Shown: piece by piece, positions 48,201-50,286 of the stretch
How the letters are laid out: each line of letters starts with the position of its first letter
Numbering within the stretch: the stretch's first letter is position 1
Assembly (NCBI GenBank): GCA_003118195.1
Contig: BEXV01000244.1
Coordinates: 6,344-56,629, forward strand
DNA from: Hemicentrotus pulcherrimus
Lineage: Eukaryota; Echinodermata; Echinoidea; Camarodonta; Strongylocentrotidae
Direction of reading: 5' to 3'
Length of the DNA: 50,286 nucleotides
Notes under the pieces: model-generated
Databases searched by the model: none
Seen by the model: the letters and a program-made list of their open reading frames with translations, nothing else
What the model was told of the DNA's origin: nothing
Made by a program: the position numbers and the translations under genes

Positions 48201-48402
48201 CAAAACATTGATTCGTCATTTCAAAAACATAATATTCATAAACCATGTCTACACAGATCGAGCACTGCATCTCGATGAATCATTAATCATAATAAAGTAC
48301 CTGAAAACTATATAAGACGGCTACATTAGCTTCGACCAAAGCTACGTCCTTCCAAAGCGTTGCATTGGTACTGATGTCCAGACCCATTTGAATTCCGATG
48401 GT
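25630..48402 (-). CDS. NOS: Nitric oxide synthase, C-terminal two-thirds (19 exons; 5' exons beyond right edge)
   Basis: Nineteen minus-strand exons (48402 to 25630) join without a phase conflict into 2,829 bases, 942 residues plus stop. In fragment numbering: oxygenase end with ADWVWIVPP and [12 protein letters not shown] (1-99), calmodulin-binding helix ([24 protein letters not shown], about 116-147), FMN domain (TETGKS 156-161, STFGNGDPP 202-210, [10 protein letters not shown] 273-282), FAD part (RYYSISSSP 577-585), NADPH part ([12 protein letters not shown] 652-663, FGCRGS, FYVCGD), and the conserved [11 protein letters not shown] near 798. NOS makes nitric oxide from arginine using heme, tetrahydrobiopterin, FMN, FAD and NADPH. 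An insert in the FMN domain suggests a calcium/calmodulin-controlled constitutive type. Unusual: a 30-nt microexon and a long, possibly alternative C-terminal tail. The heme-binding Cys region is not in the window. Confidence 0.93.
25691..27596. other. NOS intron R-S
   Basis: Non-coding AT-rich sequence with a MITE at 26643..26907. No other gene is seen. Confidence 0.55.
26643..26907. mobile_element. MITE-like element, family D
   Basis: Starts CATATTAGTGGCGGATCCAGG followed by a G-run and ends CACGTGCCCCTGGATCCACCAATGAT. The ends are inverted (GTGGCGGATCCAGGGG / CCCCTGGATCCACCA). About 265 bases, open frames too short and unsupported. Confidence 0.75.
27597..27775 (-). CDS. NOS: NOS exon R: extended C-terminal tail
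   Basis: 179 bases, phase 0 in, phase 2 out. The donor CCCAG/GTGAGT is strong; the acceptor ATTAAAG after a T-run is weaker. Encodes a basic segment with [12 protein letters not shown], a kinase-type site, then [16 protein letters not shown]. It joins in frame to both Q and S, which supports it being real. Confidence 0.72.
27776..30225. other. NOS intron Q-R
   Basis: About 2.4 kb of AT-rich DNA, no recognised repeat family and no gene. The 67-codon plus-strand frame at 29806..30009 starts with TTG and is not supported. Confidence 0.5.
30226..30429 (-). CDS. NOS: NOS exon Q: reductase end and tail start
   Basis: 68 codons, phase 0-0, acceptor [27 protein letters not shown] closes the reductase, then a basic tail. 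The donor AATAAG/GTAGGA leads to exons R and S. If it is not used, translation reads seven more codons to a TGA at 30202. Confidence 0.9.
31015..31206 (-). CDS. NOS: NOS exon P: NADPH domain, FYVCGD
   Basis: 64 codons, phase 0-0, acceptor TTTCAG, donor [17 protein letters not shown] and [14 protein letters not shown] are standard. Confidence 0.95.
31368..31392. repeat. Poly-G tract
   Basis: About 25 G in a row inside the NOS intron O-P; a likely sequencing or assembly weak point. Confidence 0.9.
31598..31889 (-). CDS. NOS: NOS exon O: NADPH-binding [12 protein letters not shown]
   Basis: 292 bases, phase 2 in, phase 0 out. [41 protein letters not shown] and [11 protein letters not shown] cover the NADPH-binding fold. 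Confidence 0.95.
32283..32500 (-). mobile_element. SINE family fragment
   Basis: Carries ACACCTGGGTGGAGAGTGGCA and TTAATGTCT.ATGAAGAC, the same body as the minus-oriented SINE at 3190..3440, preceded by a CTAAGCGCGTTACAC tail-like part. The tRNA-like head is not clear, so it is truncated or diverged. In NOS intron N-O. Confidence 0.5.
32639..32726 (-). CDS. NOS: NOS exon N: GVCSSW segment
   Basis: 88 bases, phase 1 in, phase 2 out, acceptor AATGCAG, donor [21 protein letters not shown] is the second FAD-contact segment (family GxCSxW). Confidence 0.93.
33093..33303 (-). CDS. NOS: NOS exon M: FAD-binding RYYS motif
   Basis: 211 bases, phase 0 in, phase 1 out, donor [25 protein letters not shown] and [15 protein letters not shown] include the RxYS FAD motif. 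Confidence 0.95.
33630..33799 (-). CDS. NOS: NOS exon L: FAD-domain connecting helices
   Basis: 170 bases, phase 1 in, phase 0 out, acceptor TTTGCAG, donor [26 protein letters not shown] and [17 protein letters not shown] match the NOS connecting domain. Confidence 0.92.
34895..35280 (-). repeat. Interspersed repeat family A, copy 2 (inverted to copy 1)
   Basis: Reverse-complement match to 2593..3131 (see that entry). The terminal block also recurs inverted at 34785..34810 (TTTTTAGTATGTGGAATATAATA), so this copy can form a local hairpin. Confidence 0.65.
35644..35834 (-). mobile_element. MITE-like repeat family C, copy 2
   Basis: Reverse-complement copy of 16650..16843, ending ACGCTTTAAAA. 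Shared blocks include GCGCCCTTTATATAGCAAACAATGC and GGTAATCGAGAGCTGATT-like sequence. Inside the NOS intron. Confidence 0.75.
36033..36062 (-). CDS. NOS: NOS exon K: 30-nt candidate microexon
   Basis: Thirty bases between ACGATACAG and GTAAGT, phase 1-1, encoding ten acidic residues ([10 protein letters not shown]). It fits exactly between exons J and L. Omitting it also keeps the frame and gives the normal TALG-VIKAW junction of other NOS proteins. Probably a cassette exon; expression is unproven. Confidence 0.6.
36063..37929. other. NOS intron between exons J and K
   Basis: Non-coding. A GAG/GGA-rich run at 37796..37873 lies within 60-130 bases of the exon J donor, read as CTC/TCC in the transcript. 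TGACGTCA occurs near 37459, probably by chance. No gene. Confidence 0.5.
37930..38123 (-). CDS. NOS: NOS exon J: start of FAD domain
   Basis: 194 bases, phase 2 in, phase 1 out. [27 protein letters not shown] and [12 protein letters not shown] are the ferredoxin-reductase FAD fold start. A 65-base GAG-rich run (37796..37873) lies just beyond its donor. Confidence 0.93.
38444..38673 (-). CDS. NOS: NOS exon I: FMN-FAD connector
   Basis: 230 bases, phase 0 in, phase 2 out, acceptor TTTCCAG, donor GTGAGT. Encodes [13 protein letters not shown] and the variable linker to [17 protein letters not shown]. Confidence 0.92.
39164..39338 (-). CDS. NOS: NOS exon H: FMN domain, [10 protein letters not shown]
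   Basis: 175 bases, phase 2 in, phase 0 out. [20 protein letters not shown], then [18 protein letters not shown] and RRWAKDVFK, all standard NOS FMN-domain sequence. Confidence 0.95.
39339..40107. other. NOS intron G-H with simple repeats
   Basis: Contains (ATTT)n near 39539..39557, a CA/TA run at 39649..39690 and (TTTGC)n at 39819..39845. No gene. Confidence 0.7.
40108..40209 (-). CDS. NOS: NOS exon G: autoinhibitory-type insert
   Basis: 102 bases, phase 2-2, acceptor CGTCCAG, donor GTGAGT. Encodes a Lys/Arg/Ser-rich insert ([20 protein letters not shown]) ending GILANVR, the spot where constitutive NOS carries its calcium-control insert and inducible NOS does not. Matched phases would let it be skipped in frame. 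Confidence 0.87.
40210..43464. other. NOS intron F-G
   Basis: About 3.3 kb. A G-rich block at 42245..42335 is the only notable structure. A Lys-rich 91-codon plus-strand frame at 40714..40989 has an ATG but no other support. No RNA gene is recognised. Confidence 0.5.
42245..42335 (+). repeat. G-rich repeat tract
   Basis: Irregular GAGGGGAGCGGGGAGG-type units with many runs of three to five G on the plus strand. The NOS transcript carries the C-rich complement. Confidence 0.8.
43465..43523 (-). CDS. NOS: NOS exon F: start of the FMN-domain insert
   Basis: 59 bases, phase 0 in, phase 2 out, acceptor TCTCTAG, donor GTATAT. Encodes [19 protein letters not shown], the part of the FMN domain leading into the autoinhibitory insert region. 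Confidence 0.85.
44113..44217 (-). CDS. NOS: NOS exon E: FMN domain
   Basis: 35 codons, phase 0-0, donor GTATGA. Encodes VMSMEDYDV and [19 protein letters not shown], the second FMN-contact loop. Confidence 0.93.
44218..46280. other. NOS intron D-E
   Basis: Non-coding. Holds a G-run with an N at 45082, a (CT)n tract at 45198..45225 and a repeat fragment GGGCCACGTGCCCCAAATCCCCCTGTAGCTACG near 45273..45305 that resembles the end of family D. No gene. Confidence 0.5.
46281..46425 (-). CDS. NOS: NOS exon D: calmodulin helix and FMN phosphate loop
   Basis: 145 bases, phase 2 in, phase 0 out. [20 protein letters not shown] completes the calmodulin site; [17 protein letters not shown] is the flavodoxin FMN loop. 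Confidence 0.95.
46930..47024 (-). CDS. NOS: NOS exon C: linker into the calmodulin site
   Basis: 95 bases, phase 0 in, phase 2 out, acceptor TTGATAG, donor GTAAGT. Encodes DDPWPTHVW and the basic [14 protein letters not shown] that opens the calmodulin-binding helix. Confidence 0.9.
47514..47708 (-). CDS. NOS: NOS exon B: pterin-binding and dimer segment
   Basis: 65 codons, phase 0-0, acceptor TTGACAG, donor GTATGA. Holds [29 protein letters not shown] and [15 protein letters not shown], near-invariant in animal NOS. Confidence 0.95.
48301..48402 (-). CDS. NOS: NOS exon A: oxygenase domain end
   Basis: 34 codons, phase 0-0, acceptor AAACAG, donor GTACTT. Encodes [20 protein letters not shown] and AVLYSFQ, the conserved helix before the pterin/dimer segment. 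Confidence 0.9.
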
Positions 48403-49666
48403 CTGTTTGATTTGAAAGAAAACATGAAAGGAAACGAGATCAAGGAAGGAAAACGAAAAGAGAGAGCGAGAGGAAGGTAGGCATAGATGAGAGAGAATAA
48501 CAAATTAAGAGAGAGAAGAGCGAGTGAGTGAGAGGCAGAAGGAGAGAGATAGATGGATAGAGAGATTGATAGATTGGTTGATGGATAGATAGATAGAATG
48601 AGTGAGGGGAAGAGAGAGAGAAAGAGATAGAGATAGAAAAAAAAGAGAGAGAGAAGGGAGGAGAGGGGGAGTGGGTAAGAGAAATGGGAGAAAAAAGAAA
48701 GAAAAGTAGATATAAATTAATGATTAGATCAAATTATCCAAACTATACTTTTGGCTTTAATTCTAATATAGAAAGCAACTATACAATATCTTCTTTTTTC
48801 AGGAAACTACTGAAAACAATAAAGTGGTTAAATCGGGATTTATCTCACTGAGAATGTGGTGGTATGTGGTTACCATAAAATACCCGGTACAAACAAAACA
48901 AATAAATGATCAAACGTTCATGTTCAATGGTGATATAACAGACACGCCCTAACATTTACCAAGAAATGACGTAAAGATGCGTCATCAACCATGTCATGAA
49001 ATCGGACAAACCCAGCGAATATATCCGGTTTAAGGTGCATCATTATTTAATCGTTTTCTTTTTTATATTTCTATGTCTTTGGATTTTTATATTAATATCT
49101 TTCTATTTGTTGACTTTGAGCGAAATGAACGATATGTAAACAGTTGCGCATAATCCGGGTTATTGACTTTTCAATACTTTCATTGTTCGTTTTCCTAATC
49201 ACAGAGTTGGAGAGGCTCATGGTTATATGTATACAGGGATTGCACTAATTTAAACTTTGATTTAAAACTTGATATATAAAATATTTTTATTGATAGCAAT
49301 TATTACACCCATTGTTGCCTAGTCATATACGAGTTAATCACTTGCTCCGTTAACCACCTACCCCCTGATGTGAGGACGTCTTCTTTAAAAATACAGTCGA
49401 TCATGAAATTGGCATAACAACTCTAATTGGCTTTATTTGCAAAATAATTGTAAGATTTCCCCTATGATATTGCGCTTAACCGGTTACCCCAAAAATATGA
49501 CATGTTCAAGGCCTTTCTAAGTTTCAGAGATGTGTCTACCTTGAGATTTGCGGATGATTAGTAATAATTGTCTTATAAACAGGATTTTAACATTTCGGGA
49601 AGCATTTACAAGGAAATACTACTACAAATGAAAAGAGAGAGGGAGTTCTCCCTGAACTATTTTTTT
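48403..49666. other. Start of the NOS intron upstream of exon A
   Basis: Non-coding. Begins with the purine-rich tract (48420..48700), then AT-rich DNA without recognised features. The upstream oxygenase exon is not reached before the window ends. Confidence 0.55.
48420..48700 (-). promoter_or_regulatory. Very long polypyrimidine region upstream of NOS exon A
   Basis: The plus strand is GA-rich for about 270 bases, so the transcript is CT-rich right up to the exon A acceptor at 48403. GATA-type tetranucleotides (near 48550..48598) interrupt it. Possible splicing-control region by analogy with PTB/U2AF targets. Confidence 0.45.
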
Positions 49667-49963
49667 GTTTGTTATAGTAACAGTAAAGCCTTTCATGATA
49701 ATCGACTCTCAAAACCACCACAAAAGGCCTCTGTTTTTTATTTTGGGAGGCTTTCTGAAAGTAAATCAATATCGAAAGAAATGAAGCGATCCGTAGTTGT
49801 GTAAGCATTGTCCATGTTTGTTATAGTAACAGTAAAGCCTTTCATGCACAAAAGGCCTCTGTTTTATTTGGAAGGCTTGAAGATTAAGAACTATCTTTCT
49901 GAAATTAAATCAATATCGAAAGAAAGGAAGCGATCGATAGTTGTGTAAGCATTGTCCATGTTT
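49667..49963 (+). repeat. Two-unit tandem duplication (~148 bp)
   Basis: Units start GTTTGTTATAGTAACAGTAAAGCC at 49667 and 49815 and end TTGTGTAAGCATTGTCCAT. The second has a small deletion and a small insertion relative to the first. Non-coding. Confidence 0.85.
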
Positions 49964-50049
49964 ACATCTCCTGGATTTAAAAAGTTAAACTCTCTTAAGA
50001 TTTACGAAGCACTTCAAGAATCTTGAGTCTTTGATACGAATTCTTTAGA

Positions 50050-50286
50050 GGATACTGTTTTCACACTGGCAATATTTTGCTTAACCCCGTACTATAGTAT
50101 GCTTTTCACACTGGCAATATTTTGCTTAACCCCGTACTATAGGTGGGGTTAAGGGGGGGGGTATTAGCCCCACCTATAGTACGGGGTTAAGCCTATTCCA
50201 CTTTCTGTTCAGACTGGGTTTTACCAAAGTGGGCTAAAGTTGGCTAACCCCACCTATAGTACGGGGTTAACTAACCCTGCAAAATA
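50050..50286. mobile_element. Palindromic element cut by the right edge
   Basis: CACACTGGCAATATTTTGCTTAACCCCG..CTATAG occurs twice in tandem (50059 and 50106). Inverted forms CTATAGTACGGGGTTAA follow at 50174..50190 and near 50253..50270, and the window ends in CCTGCAAAATA, the start of the matching inverted terminus. This fits a foldback/MITE element whose right end lies outside. Confidence 0.75.

Larger units (their letters stand above)
46426..48300. other. NOS introns A-B, B-C and C-D (non-exon parts)
   Basis: Three introns of 489-592 bases without genes. A pyrimidine-rich block at about 47275..47475, a G-run at 47929..47939 and (TA)n near 47996..48020 are the only structures. Confidence 0.5.

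Noticed and set aside
1..50286. Search for CRISPR arrays, bacterial operons, rRNA or functional tRNA genes
   Set aside because: The window is animal nuclear DNA. The only tRNA-like sequences are SINE heads with imperfect boxes, and the tandem repeats lack spacer-repeat structure.

Overview
The window looks like nuclear DNA from a marine invertebrate deuterostome, most likely an echinoderm (sea-urchin-like). This rests on intron-rich animal genes, AT-rich spacers, many small inverted-repeat elements, tRNA-derived SINEs and CR1/L2- and RTE-like LINE remains, and on the form of the three genes. The species cannot be fixed from sequence alone. Single N characters at 7871 and 45082 and homopolymer runs mark weak assembly points.

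Three protein genes can be assembled exon by exon, with every splice phase closing. (1) 1244..4567, minus strand: a complete three-exon gene for a secreted TIMP-like metalloproteinase inhibitor of 199 residues. It keeps the six-cysteine N-terminal inhibitory domain but lacks the C-terminal domain. (2) 7227..17261, plus strand: the 3' seven exons (about 1,022 residues) of an ERCC6L/PICH-type SNF2 translocase. It runs from just after the helicase core through a long acidic, SUMO-motif-rich tail to the C-terminal TPR. Its helicase exons are not in the window. If they lie to the left, TIMP sits antisense inside an ERCC6L intron. (3) 25630..48402, minus strand: the 3' nineteen exons (942 residues) of nitric oxide synthase. 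They cover the end of the oxygenase domain, the calmodulin-binding helix, the FMN, FAD and NADPH modules and an extended C-terminal tail. The 5' oxygenase exons lie beyond the right edge. ERCC6L and NOS converge tail to tail across about 8.4 kb of repeat-bearing spacer.

Mobile remains are concentrated in introns and spacers. They include a CR1/L2-like LINE tail (330..870), an RTE-like LINE lacking its reverse-transcriptase core (9635..11970), a 551-bp foldback element (15086..15636), several MITE-like families present in two copies, and one tRNA-derived SINE family in at least three copies.

The most unusual signals are these: a tandem array in ERCC6L that repeats an exon end together with its splice donor, so each copy is a juxtaposed acceptor/donor (7376..7925); a 30-nt in-frame microexon in the NOS reductase; two possible C-termini for NOS; a roughly 140-bp tandem array with nuclear-receptor DR1 motifs (5966..6690); and the single-domain TIMP.
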